Positions 1 through 8,159 of a DNA stretch of 64,000 nt are shown one piece after another; position 1 is the stretch's first letter; every line of letters begins with the position of its first letter. A model generated the notes under the pieces. It saw nothing but the letters and a program-made list of their open reading frames with translations, ran no database searches and was not told where the DNA came from. The position numbers and the translations under genes are program-made. Source of the stretch: Roseovarius gaetbuli (GTDB lineage Bacteria > Pseudomonadota > Alphaproteobacteria > Rhodobacterales > Rhodobacteraceae); contig NZ_FWFJ01000004.1 in NCBI RefSeq assembly GCF_900172365.1, forward strand, positions 1 through 64,000, in the 5' to 3' direction.

Positions 1-124
1 ACATGAATTTCCAGAACTGGGGCCGTGTCAGTTTTTTGCGGAATTGTTCCTTCCCCGACAGCAATGCCCCGTGAACCTGGAAAATACTCTTCGCCAGATC
101 TACACCAATCATTGTATCCTTCAT
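1..124 (-). mobile_element. IS110-family transposase, N-terminal part (runs off the window)
   Basis: The minus strand encodes an open start beginning at an ATG at 124 and leaving the window at base 1, so only about 41 residues are visible. They include GVDLAKSIFQVHG, the typical beginning of IS110/IS116/IS902 transposases; Asp9 would be the first acidic residue of the DEDD (RuvC-like) catalytic domain. IS110 elements usually lack terminal inverted repeats, so the element's edge cannot be fixed by eye. It sits next to a kinase gene whose N-terminal half is missing, which suggests that insertion or a linked rearrangement removed it. Recognition of the family is good; whether the transposase is intact cannot be judged. 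Confidence 0.8.
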
Positions 125-240
125 TTTGCCGTCCTCTCCGTTAGATGGTCTACAGACCACCATCTTGGCACATTGCGATGCCGTCAGGGGAGGGCGGCAA
201 CCACCCCATCTTCAGTACCTGGAACAGCACATCGCTGATC

Positions 241-260
241 CTACCGGCGCCAGCCGGTAG
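241..260. repeat. Perfect 7-bp inverted repeat at the IS/kinase boundary
   Basis: CTACCGG (241-247) and CCGGTAG (254-260) form a perfect hairpin with a 6-base loop. It lies exactly where recognisable kinase coding sequence resumes (261 onward), between that remnant and the IS110 transposase start. It could be part of the IS end, the insertion target, or chance. A smaller palindrome, GGTCT-AC-AGACC, lies at 147-158. Confidence 0.5.
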
Positions 261-1690
261 TGGTTCAGCGCCGATGATCCGAGCCCAAAGCTTTTCTTTC
301 ATTCCAATCCCGGCTTCATCCCGCCGCCGCATGATGTGGAGACCGCGTCAAAGGCTGACCTGGGTCAGATATTCTTTGCCGGTGATGTGGCGATGGCCGC
401 CAATGCGGTTGTCACGCCGCAACTTGGTCGCCCCTTTGGCCTTTATGTGGTGACGGAAATGCCGCGCGACGCCCTTTTTGCGGCGGCGAACAAGATGCTG
501 GTTCGGAATGCGGTTGTGGCGTTTGTCCTGATTTTTCTTGCCATCGGTATCGCGGGGATCATCGGCGCGCATCTTTCCGATCCATTGCGCCAACTCGCCG
601 ATGCAGTGCGCAGGCATGTCGACGACGAACCTTTTGATCTTAGGGTTTCGAGCGATGACGAGATCGGGGAACTGACGCTTGCCTTTGCCTCCCTGGGAAA
701 CTAGCTTTTGGGTCAAACCCTGCGCGCCTGCGCGATTTTCGATAGCGCCGGTGACGGTATCATCACACTCAACGAATACGGTCAAATCGAAGAAATGAAC
801 CCTGCGGCAGGGGCGATTTTCGGGTCTAGGGGCGACGAGCTTGCAGGCAAGGATATTTCACTCTTGATGCAGGAAAACGGGACGCCAAGCGGTTCCCCGA
901 TTCCGTGTATGTCGCAAAAGCGCGAGGGTTTGGGGCGGCGCAAGGACGGATCAACCATACCGATTGAAATTTCAATGAGCCGGAACGAGACAGATGGCGG
1001 ATGTCATTTTATCGGCGTCGTCCGCGATGTCAGCGCAAGACATGCTGCGGAACTTTGCCAGCAAGAGCTTTTCGAGGCGCTTGAGAGATCGAATGCGGAA
1101 CTCGATACATTCGCCTATATCGCCTCGCATGACCTCAAGGCGCCGCTTCGGGTGATCGAAAACGCGTCGCGATGGCTTGAAGAGGATCTTGAGGCTCATC
1201 TGACCGATGACATCCGCGAGAGCATGCAGCTTTTGCGCAACCGGGTGTGCCGGATGGAACAGCTTTTGGATGACATGCTTTTGCATTCCCGGATCGGTCG
1301 TGTGGAAGAGCGGGCGGTGCTGGTAAATGGCGCCGACCTGATTGCGGAGATCGAGGGGCTTGTGCATCTGCCGTTGGGGATGACGCTTGTGGTGGATCCC
1401 GGATTTTCCAAGATAAACCTGCCCAATATGCCGATCACCACGGTGCTTTTGAACCTGATCTGCAATGCGGTGAAACATCATGATCGTGACAAGGGTCGCA
1501 TTGAGGTGGGCGTTGTCGCGAAGGAGCCTGGGTTTGGGTTTACCATAAAGGATGACGGCCCCGGCATTCCTGAAGAATACCAATCCAGGATTTTCGAAAT
1601 GTTCCAGACCTTGAAGCCGCGCGATCAGGTCGATGGAAGTGGCATGGGCCTCGCCATTGTCAAAAAACATGTCCAGCTTGCGGGCGGGCC
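261..1690 (+). pseudogene. Remnant of a membrane sensor histidine kinase (Cache end, TM, HAMP, PAS, HisKA, HATPase)
   Basis: One frame carries the end of an extracellular sensor domain (about 261-470), a membrane helix (VVAFVLIFLAIGIAGII), a HAMP domain, then a PAS domain, a HisKA domain with the H-box IASHDLKAP (His codon 1128-1130), an N-box (LLNLICNAVKHH), G1 (DDGPGIPEE) and G2 (GSGMGLAIV). Three lesions disable it. The N-terminus is missing beside an IS110 element. An in-frame TAG at 702-704 separates HAMP from PAS. The C-terminus stops just after G2, where the sequence switches frame into a receiver domain near 1680-1690. The part after the TAG (708-1730, TTG start) could still make a soluble PAS-kinase with an abnormal tail, but expression as a working sensor is unlikely. 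Confidence 0.8.
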
Positions 1691-2071
1691 CTGGCGCGCG
1701 CAAAAATCGCCAACCCGGTTATTCGCGTGATTGACGGGGTCGAGGCGCTTGGGCTGTTGCGCGGCGAGACCGGATCGCCGCCGGATTCCTACATTCTTTT
1801 GATTGATCTCAACAGGCCGCGGATGAATGGAATCGAGTTGTTGGAGGAAATCCGGAAAGACCCTCTGCTCAAGGAGGCGGTAGCGTTTCTGCTGACCACA
1901 TCAAGCGATGAACGCGACAGGGCGGCGGCCTATGCGCATAATGTGGCGGGCTATATTCAAAAGCAGAACGCGGGCAGCGATTTTGTTGATTTGATCGGCA
2001 CGCTTGATCACTTCTGGCGGATTGTCGAACTGCCGGACATGAGATTGGATAGAGTTGGATGGTTGGTATGA
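1685..2071 (+). pseudogene. Rcp1-type response regulator receiver, N-terminally deleted
   Basis: In the frame of 1727, residues match the single-domain receivers that pair with PAS/phytochrome-like kinases: RALARAKIANPV, IDGVEALGLLRG, the phosphoacceptor strand YILLIDLNRPRMNG, then TTS and a C-terminal YIQK lysine region. Homology can be traced back to about 1685, upstream of any start in this frame, so the first strand with the acidic pocket (normally a DDD-like motif) is missing. A GTG at 1727 could start a shortened product. The stop TGA overlaps the ATG of the next gene (ATGA at 2068), consistent with an ancestral kinase-receiver-hybrid operon. Without the acidic pocket it should not be phosphorylated normally. 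Confidence 0.75.
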
Positions 2072-3159
2072 GTTTAATTGATGTTTTGGTGATTGATGAT
2101 GATCTTGGCGATCTCAAGCTGATCCGGCGCTTGCTGGCGGGGCGCCCGGAGGGGGCCAATGTCTATGAGGCCAAGAGTTACGAAGAGGCGCTGTCGTTTT
2201 CCGACATGGTGCCGGATGTTGTCCTGCTTGATTATCTGATGCCGGATCTCACCGGGCTTGAGATGCTCAAGCGGCTCAAGGAAAAGTGGCCGGGTGCGGC
2301 CTATATCCTGATGACTGGGCATGGCGATGAAGAGATTGCCAAATCGGCGATTCAGCTTGGCGCATCGGATTATATTTCCAAGCGGTCGCTCAATCAGAAC
2401 GCGCTGTTCCGGATGCTGGATACCGGGATTGCCCTGACGCAGATGCAGGCCAAGATTGATCTGCAACGTCAGGAGCTTGAGACTTTTGCGCATATGCTTG
2501 TGCATGATTTCAAGGCGCCGATCCGGGGAGTCAGCTTTCTGGCCGAACAGATAAAAGAGGGTCTTGAGAACGGGGATATGGCGGATGTGCAGGTCAGTCT
2601 TGGCTTGTTGAACCGCTCCACCCGGCAGATGTCAGAGTTGATCGAGAGTCTTGCCATGTTGACCAGGGTCGATTCCGATGAGCCGTTTTGCGAGGCCTAT
2701 CTTGGGGAGCTTGTTGATCGTGCGATCATGGCCAATGAGCGCGACATTTCGTTGAGTGGCGCGCAAGTACGGACCACCGACGTCGGGGCAAGCGCGGTGT
2801 GTTCCGCCCCGCAGGTGGCGCAGTTGCTTCAGAATCTGATTGCCAATGCGATCAAGTATCGCGGTGAGGAGAAGCCTGACATCGTCGTATCGGCGCAGAG
2901 TGTTGCAAAAGGGCTCCGGGTTACCGTCTCGGACAATGGTCAGGGTATTCCGTCGGAATTCCGCGACCGCATATTCGAGCCGTTTCGTCGGATCAATGGC
3001 CGAAATTCAGCGCAGGGCACGGGGCTTGGGCTTGCGACCTGTCGCAAAATTGCCCTGCGCCATGGCGGCACAATTTGGTGCGAACCCAATGTTCCAAGCG
3101 GCACCTCGTTTCATTTCAGCCTTGACGCGGGCGAGCCGGGCGCGCGCCCGCAGGCCTAG
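2068..3159 (+). CDS. Response regulator-histidine kinase hybrid (receiver + HisKA + HATPase)
   Basis: A 363-residue soluble signalling protein. Residues 1-120 form a receiver with the acidic triad (VIDDD, residues 6-10) and phosphoacceptor Asp55 in VVLLDYLMP. A linker helix leads to a HisKA domain with the H-box HMLVHDFKAP (His146), then the N-box LLQNLIANAIKY, G1 DNGQGIP, F-box FEPF and G2 GTGLGLA. Having the receiver first and no membrane segment suggests that the phosphoryl state or a partner controls kinase activity. The start at 2068 gives an ATGA overlap with the upstream receiver fragment; an in-frame ATG at 2059 is the alternative. It appears intact although its upstream partners are decayed, so it may now be an orphan. 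Confidence 0.85.
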   Translation: MSLIDVLVIDDDLGDLKLIRRLLAGRPEGANVYEAKSYEEALSFSDMVPDVVLLDYLMPDLTGLEMLKRLKEKWPGAAYILMTGHGDEEIAKSAIQLGASDYISKRSLNQNALFRMLDTGIALTQMQAKIDLQRQELETFAHMLVHDFKAPIRGVSFLAEQIKEGLENGDMADVQVSLGLLNRSTRQMSELIESLAMLTRVDSDEPFCEAYLGELVDRAIMANERDISLSGAQVRTTDVGASAVCSAPQVAQLLQNLIANAIKYRGEEKPDIVVSAQSVAKGLRVTVSDNGQGIPSEFRDRIFEPFRRINGRNSAQGTGLGLATCRKIALRHGGTIWCEPNVPSGTSFHFSLDAGEPGARPQA

Positions 3160-3232
3160 GTTTCTGCCATTCTGGCACGAAACCGCGGTAATGATGTCAC
3201 GGGGCATGTTCGTGCCCGCTTGCATTCGCTAG

Positions 3233-3268
3233 TGTCGATGGCGATACGTGCGCCTGCGCGCATCGACA
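3233..3268. promoter_or_regulatory. Inverted repeat upstream of bioM
   Basis: TGTCGATG (3233-3240) and CATCGACA (3261-3268) are perfect 8-bp arms with a 20-bp spacer, ending 19 bp before the bioM start. A shorter hairpin, GGGCA/TGCCC, lies at 3202-3217 and may belong to the 3' end of the kinase transcript. The site could be an operator or an RNA hairpin. It does not resemble the BioR box (TTATnnATAA type) known from alphaproteobacteria. Confidence 0.35.
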
Positions 3269-3287
3269 ACGACTCTGAGGGACCAGA

Positions 3288-4046
3288 ATGCAAGGCGAGG
3301 CTGTCATTTCAAGATCCGGCGATCCGTCTGTGACGTTTGAAATGGCCGGGGTATCCTTTTCCCGCGAGGGCCGAGCGCTTTTGACGGGCCTTGACCTTTG
3401 CGTGCCGGAACGGCGTGTCGGGATCGTCGGGCGAAACGGGTCGGGCAAGACCACTTTGGCGCGGGTTCTGTCCGGGCTGGTGGCCCCTGACCAAGGCGAG
3501 GTTCGGGTGTGCGGTGTCGATATTGCCAAGGATCGCAGGGCAGCGATCGAAACCGTGGGCATCCTGTTTCAAAACCCCGATCATCAGATCATTTTCCCGA
3601 CCGTGGAAGAAGAGCTGGCCTTTGGGCTGCTTCAGGCCGGCGCGTCAAAGCCCGAGGCGGAACGACAAGTCGCCGATATCCTTGCGCGGTTTGACAAATC
3701 CCATTGGGCATCGGCGGCGACGCATCAGCTCTCGCAGGGGCAAAAGCAACTGGTCTGTTTGATGGCAATCATCGCGATGGCACCCAAGGTGGTTATTCTC
3801 GACGAGCCGTTTTCAGGGCTTGATATTCCGATCCGCGCCCAGTTGACGCGGTATTTTGAGCGTATTGATGCGGCGCTGATCCACATCACCCATGACCCGC
3901 AGGCCTTGCGCGGCTATGAAAGGGTGATCTGGCTTGAAGAGGGGCGGATCAAACAGGATGGTGAGGCCGGGCCGACGCTTGCGGCCTTTGGTAAACATAT
4001 GACCGATCTTGGGGGGCATGATGATATCTCTGACCTCGCCGGTTGA
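3288..4046 (+). CDS. bioM: Biotin ECF transporter ATPase BioM
   Basis: A 252-residue ABC ATPase of the energy-coupling-factor type. Walker A is GRNGSGKTT (residues 48-56), a Q-loop follows at FQNPDHQIIFPTVEEELAFG (the PDxQ and EE signature of ECF ATPases), the ABC signature is LSQGQKQ (about 148-154), Walker B is VVILDEP, and the switch His is in HITHD. It powers biotin uptake with BioN and BioY, which follow directly. The ATG at 3288 has GAGGGA just upstream. The C-terminus overlaps bioN by 29 bp, indicating translational coupling. Confidence 0.93.
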   Translation: MQGEAVISRSGDPSVTFEMAGVSFSREGRALLTGLDLCVPERRVGIVGRNGSGKTTLARVLSGLVAPDQGEVRVCGVDIAKDRRAAIETVGILFQNPDHQIIFPTVEEELAFGLLQAGASKPEAERQVADILARFDKSHWASAATHQLSQGQKQLVCLMAIIAMAPKVVILDEPFSGLDIPIRAQLTRYFERIDAALIHITHDPQALRGYERVIWLEEGRIKQDGEAGPTLAAFGKHMTDLGGHDDISDLAG

Positions 4047-4623
4047 AACGCGCGCCCATCGCTGGCCGGCGGGCGTAAAGCTTGCGGCGCTTTGCGGCGC
4101 GACGGTTGTGTTGTTTTCGCAAGAGGGGCTTGGCTTTCATGCGGTGGTATTCGCCGCTTGCCTGCTTGTCTATCGCCTGCCGGGGCGGCGGTTTTTCCGC
4201 GCCGGGGTGAAGGGGCTTGTTGCGCTCTGGCCGTTCATCGCGGTGGTGCTGGTCTGGCATATCGTGATTGGCGCGCCGGTTGAGGGGTTGGTGGTCGTGC
4301 TGCGGCTGTTATCGGCGGTGGCGCTTGCCAATCTGGTGACGATGACGACCCGGCTTTCGGCGATGATCGAGGTGGTTCGCTGGCTGGCGGCGCCGCTCAG
4401 ACGGGTGGGGGTGAACACCCGCGCGCTTGAAATCGGGATTGCCCTTGTCGTGCGCTTCACCCCGACGCTGGCCGACAAGGGCGCGCAGCTGGCACAGTCG
4501 TGGTCGGCCAGATCGCCCAAAAAACCCAGTTGGAGGATCGTCATGCCGTTCACCGTGCTGGCGATCGACGACGCAGAACATGTGGCCGAAGCGCTCAAGG
4601 CGCGCGGCGGCCTGACCCGTTAA
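4018..4623 (+). CDS. bioN: Biotin ECF transporter transmembrane subunit BioN (EcfT)
   Basis: About 201 residues, with several hydrophobic segments and a cytoplasmic coupling region that includes an Ala-Arg-Ser motif (SARSPKKP), which EcfT proteins use to contact the ATPases. It joins BioM and the substrate-binding BioY in the inner membrane. I chose the ATG at 4018 inside the end of bioM; a TTG at 4009 and an ATG at 4021 are alternatives. Length and position between bioM and bioY fit BioN of Rhodobacter-type BioMNY systems. Confidence 0.9.
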   Translation: MMISLTSPVETRAHRWPAGVKLAALCGATVVLFSQEGLGFHAVVFAACLLVYRLPGRRFFRAGVKGLVALWPFIAVVLVWHIVIGAPVEGLVVVLRLLSAVALANLVTMTTRLSAMIEVVRWLAAPLRRVGVNTRALEIGIALVVRFTPTLADKGAQLAQSWSARSPKKPSWRIVMPFTVLAIDDAEHVAEALKARGGLTR

Positions 4624-4637
4624 AAGGAACTCGACTC

Positions 4638-5183
4638 ATGGAACGTAACCTTGCCCTCGTGGCGCTTTTTGCCGCCCTCATCGCGGCGCTCGGGCTTATC
4701 CCGAAATTCACCCTCGGGTTTGGCGTGCCGATCACGGCGCAAAGCCTTGGGATCATGCTCTGCGGGACGGTGCTTGGATCGCGGCGCGGGGCGATGGCGG
4801 TGTTGCTGTTCTTGCTGCTGCTTGCGCTTGGCCTGCCGCTTTTGGCGGGGGGGCGCGGCGGGCTTGGCCTTTTCGTGTCGCCTTCGGCGGGCTTCCTCAT
4901 TGGCTGGCCGGTCGCGGCTTTTGTTACCGGCCTTGTGGTCGAGAAGTGGCGCGGGGCGTCGCTTGCGGTCGTGGCCGGGATTGCCTCGGTGATCGGCGGC
5001 ATTCTCGTGCTCTATGTTTTCGGCGTTGCGGGCCTCGCCGTGACCTTGAAGAAATCCGGTTATGAAGCCGCCTTGCTGGTGGTTGCCTTTGTGCCCGGCG
5101 ATATCGTCAAAGCGGTGCTTGCGGGTGTGATCACCGCAGCCCTTGCCAAGGCCCGCCCGCAAAGTGTTCTATCGCGCGCATGA
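4638..5183 (+). CDS. bioY: Biotin transporter S-component BioY
   Basis: A 181-residue membrane protein with six predicted helices. The N-terminal ALIAALGLIP, the following GVPITAQSLGIMLCG, and the glycine-rich AGGRGGLGLFVSPSAGFLIG loop are characteristic of BioY substrate-binding subunits. It binds biotin with high affinity and docks on BioMN. The start ATG at 4638 lies 14 bp after bioN behind AAAGGAA. The stop overlaps the nitroreductase ATG (ATGA). Confidence 0.95.
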   Translation: MERNLALVALFAALIAALGLIPKFTLGFGVPITAQSLGIMLCGTVLGSRRGAMAVLLFLLLLALGLPLLAGGRGGLGLFVSPSAGFLIGWPVAAFVTGLVVEKWRGASLAVVAGIASVIGGILVLYVFGVAGLAVTLKKSGYEAALLVVAFVPGDIVKAVLAGVITAALAKARPQSVLSRA

Positions 5184-5863
5184 GCATTTCGCCTCTTGAG
5201 CAGCTTTTGGCGTCGCGGCGCTCGGTGCGCAAATATCACGCGACGCCGGTGCCAAGGGCCGATGTTGCCCGCATTCTGACGGCGGCGCGCCGCGCACCAA
5301 GTGGCGCCAACCTTCAGCCGGGGCGCTTTCACGTGCTCTGTGGTGCGCCGCTGGAGGGGTTGAAATCCGCGCTGCTTGACGCGGTGGCGGTGGCGCGCCC
5401 GCAGGTGTCGCAATTCTCGTATTTCCCCGATCCGATGCCGCCGGGACTAAAGGCCAAGCAACGCGCGGCGGGCTATGCGCTTTATTCCGCGCTTGGGATC
5501 GAGCGACGGGATTTGGCAGGGCGCAAGGCACAGTTTGATCAGAACTATCGGTTCTTTGACGCGCCGGTCGGGATTGTCGTCACGATCCGGGCGGACATGG
5601 GCAAGGGCTGTTTCATGGATCTTGGCATGACCCTCATGGCGCTGTTTCTGGCGGCCGAGGATATGGGCTATGGCACAAGTGGGATCGGTGCTTTGGGCAA
5701 TTACGGTGATCTTGTGCACGAGATCTTGGACCTGCCCGAGGATGAGCTTGTGGTGTGCGGCATTGCTCTTGGGCGCCCGGATAGATCGGCGCCGGTGAAT
5801 AGCGTCAGGACAGAGCGCGACGCGCTTGAGGAGTTCGCGCGATTCAAAGGGTTTGACGGTTAG
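5180..5863 (+). CDS. Nitroreductase-family flavoprotein
   Basis: A 227-residue FMN-dependent nitroreductase-like oxidoreductase. The N-terminal SRRSVRKY and RRAPSGANLQP segments are the family's FMN-phosphate binding motifs, and the C-terminal GIALGRPD is also typical. It is translationally coupled to bioY (4-bp overlap), so it may act on a biotin-related or acyl substrate, but that is inference; family members reduce quinones, nitroaromatics or enones with NAD(P)H. It ends in a 4-bp convergent overlap with the thiolase gene. Confidence 0.85.
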   Translation: MSISPLEQLLASRRSVRKYHATPVPRADVARILTAARRAPSGANLQPGRFHVLCGAPLEGLKSALLDAVAVARPQVSQFSYFPDPMPPGLKAKQRAAGYALYSALGIERRDLAGRKAQFDQNYRFFDAPVGIVVTIRADMGKGCFMDLGMTLMALFLAAEDMGYGTSGIGALGNYGDLVHEILDLPEDELVVCGIALGRPDRSAPVNSVRTERDALEEFARFKGFDG

Positions 5864-6966
5864 GCGCGCAGCAAGAGCGCTGTGCCGATCCCCCCGGCGG
5901 CGGCAATCGCCGCGATCCCGATGCCGCCCCGCGCGACCAATTCATGATAGAGCCGCACGGCATTGATCGCGCCGGATGCGCCGATGGGGTGTCCGCGCGC
6001 AAGCGAGCCACCGCCGGGGTTGACGATCTCGGGGTTGAGGCCGCTTTCGGTGACGCAGGCGATGGCCTGCGCGGCGTAGGCCTCCATTATCTCGGCCACG
6101 GTAAGGTGATCGGGGGTGATATTGGCCCTGTCGAGCAGGGCTTTGATCGCCGCGACAGGCGCAAGACCGGGAAGGTCCGGGCAACCGCCCAGGGTACAGC
6201 CGCCGATAATCCTGACCGCTGGCGCGTCAAGACAGCGCGCGATCCGCTCCGAGACCACAACACAGAACGCCGCGCCATCGGCCGCGACCGATGTATTGGC
6301 GGGCGTGATGGTGCCGACCATCGCGCGGCTTCGCGCACAAAGGCCGGGCGACAGGGCGCGGGTGAAGGGGTCTTTTGTGATGCCCCCAATTGTGACCAGT
6401 TCGCGCGCCAGCCGGGCGCGCGCCTTGAGCGCGCGATCATGGCTTTGTACGGCCCAGGCATCCTGCGCAGCGCGGGTGATGCCATGCTCTGTGGCAAGGG
6501 CATCGGCAGCGACATGCATGTCGGGATCGCGATCTGGCCATGGGGTAAACCGGGCCTGGGCATAGGGCAGGGCAGGGCGGCCATCGGCAAAGGTACGGGC
6601 GCGCTCGGGGCGGCGCGAATAGCTCTCGGCGCCGCCGACCACGACGATCTCGGCCTGACCGGAGCGGATCATCGCATCGGCGAGGTTAAGCGCGTCCAGC
6701 CCGCTGGCGCATTGGCGGTCAATCGAAAGCCCCGCCACTTGCTCGGGCAGGCCCGCCGCCAGGGCACAGAGCCGCGCAGGATTGCCGCCCGCGCCAAGGG
6801 CGTTGCCGACAATCACTTCGCCAACCTTCTCGGGGGCGAGGCCACAGCCGACAAGACAGGCGCGGATCACCGGGGCGGCGATATCAAGAAACTCCAGATG
6901 CGCAAAAGCGCCGTTCAGGGGCACGACGGCGGATCGTTTGGCGGCGACAATATAGCTATGCGTCAT
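5860..6966 (-). CDS. Thiolase-family protein with altered catalytic residues (YhfS-like)
   Basis: A 368-residue thiolase-superfamily protein. The nucleophile loop DRQCASGL (Cys86) and the GHPIGASG histidine motif are intact. Two other conserved positions are not: the NEAF-type motif reads IMEAYAAQ (Asn replaced by Met), and the C-terminal CxGGGxG reads AAAGGIG (acid/base Cys replaced by Ala at about 355). That is unusual for a true acetyl-CoA acetyltransferase and points to a condensing or otherwise modified reaction. The ATG at 6966 overlaps the ligase stop (ATGA). The neighbouring ligase, SDR and BioY recall the yhfU-yhfT-yhfS group in Bacillus, where YhfS is a thiolase homologue of the biotin regulon. 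Confidence 0.8.
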   Translation of the reverse strand: MTHSYIVAAKRSAVVPLNGAFAHLEFLDIAAPVIRACLVGCGLAPEKVGEVIVGNALGAGGNPARLCALAAGLPEQVAGLSIDRQCASGLDALNLADAMIRSGQAEIVVVGGAESYSRRPERARTFADGRPALPYAQARFTPWPDRDPDMHVAADALATEHGITRAAQDAWAVQSHDRALKARARLARELVTIGGITKDPFTRALSPGLCARSRAMVGTITPANTSVAADGAAFCVVVSERIARCLDAPAVRIIGGCTLGGCPDLPGLAPVAAIKALLDRANITPDHLTVAEIMEAYAAQAIACVTESGLNPEIVNPGGGSLARGHPIGASGAINAVRLYHELVARGGIGIAAIAAAGGIGTALLLRA

Positions 6967-8132
6967 GCGGTGGCCTCGACCCATTGGGTAAGTGTGCAAT
7001 AGTCGGGTTTGCCTGCCGCCAGCATCGGCAAGGCGGCGACAAAATGCACCCGGCGCGGGGCGCGCAGCGGGCCAAGGGTTTGTCGGCAAAGCACCAGCAG
7101 GTCATGCTCGCTCATCGTGGCATCGGCCCCGGCGACGACCGCGATAAGGCGATGACCGCGCTTTTCATCGGGCAGGGGGAGTACCGCGACACTGCCGGTG
7201 CCAAGGGTTGCGGCCAGAAAACCTTCGATCTCTTCGGGAAAGACATTGATGTCAGAGATTGTCACCATTCGGCTTTTGCGCCCAACGACAAAGAGGTTGC
7301 CCGCCGCATCCAGCCGCCCCAGCTCGCCAATCGAAAGATACACGCCATCCCAGCGGGTATCGGCGCTTTGACCGCCGGCGTAGCCGTCAAAGAGATAGGG
7401 GCTCTTGACCCAGATTTCGCCGATCTGATCGGTTTCATGACCCGCCGCATCGCGGATCGAAATCGAGACACCGGGATAGGCGGCCCCGACCGAACCGAGC
7501 GGCGTGGTGTCGTTTGCCCAGCTGACAAAGCTGGTCTCGGCCGCGCCATAGAAATGGATCAGCCGGGCATTGGGAAAGGTCCTTGCGGCGTCGGTCGCGA
7601 TCCTGTCGCTAAGCTGGCCACCGCCGACCAGAATATGGCGCGTCGATTGAATCGCGGGGGCGTCTTGTGCGCACAGCAGGCCAAGCTGCGTCGGGGTGAT
7701 ATAAAGGACCGTCGCCTGCTCTTGTTCAAGCGCGGCAAGCTGTCGGTCGGGGCGCAGGCCATGCAGGCCAAGAATGCGCGCACCGTGATGGGCGGCCTCT
7801 AACGTGCCATAAAGCGCCAGCGAATGCGCCAGCGTTCCGAACACCGCGGCGCAATCGCGCGATGACAGGCCAAGCACCCGCCCGTTGACCGCGAAACTGT
7901 CTATCCAGGAGGATTGCGTGCGCCGGATAATCTTGGGCTCTCCGCCAGAGCCCGAGGTCGCGCAGTGAAGATAGCGCGCCGGGTCAGACGAGGGGCTGTC
8001 GAGCGGCGCAACGCCCGAGGCGGAAACCGCAATCGAGGCGCGCGCGCGCACCAGTGCGCAGAGGTGCGACATCGCGACGTCCGATCCAAGCACCGTCGCG
8101 GAGTCCCGCCATTCAAAGGAGTTCTGGTTCAA
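6963..8132 (-). CDS. Short acyl-CoA ligase / AMP-forming synthetase (YhfT-like)
   Basis: A 389-residue ANL-superfamily adenylating enzyme, shorter than the usual 500-550 residues because the N-terminal region is reduced. It keeps a P-loop-like TSGSGGEPK, the A5-like FYGAAET, the A8 hinge region with FVVGRKSRMVTISDINVFPEEIE split around the hinge, and the A10 lysine in AAGKPDY. The likely reaction is activation of a carboxylate (fatty acid or dicarboxylate) to its CoA thioester via the acyl-AMP. A TAG at 8136-8138 just upstream leaves TTG 8132 as the only nearby start, with GGGG about 9 nt ahead. It overlaps the thiolase by 4 bp. Confidence 0.8.
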   Translation of the reverse strand: MNQNSFEWRDSATVLGSDVAMSHLCALVRARASIAVSASGVAPLDSPSSDPARYLHCATSGSGGEPKIIRRTQSSWIDSFAVNGRVLGLSSRDCAAVFGTLAHSLALYGTLEAAHHGARILGLHGLRPDRQLAALEQEQATVLYITPTQLGLLCAQDAPAIQSTRHILVGGGQLSDRIATDAARTFPNARLIHFYGAAETSFVSWANDTTPLGSVGAAYPGVSISIRDAAGHETDQIGEIWVKSPYLFDGYAGGQSADTRWDGVYLSIGELGRLDAAGNLFVVGRKSRMVTISDINVFPEEIEGFLAATLGTGSVAVLPLPDEKRGHRLIAVVAGADATMSEHDLLVLCRQTLGPLRAPRRVHFVAALPMLAAGKPDYCTLTQWVEATA

Positions 8133-8159
8133 ACGCTAAGCCCCGATCTGCGTTCTAGT

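Noticed and set aside
3160-3287. BioR-type operator upstream of bioM
   Set aside because: I looked for TTATnnATAA-like palindromes and saw none here; only the unrelated TGTCGATG/CATCGACA repeat is present.
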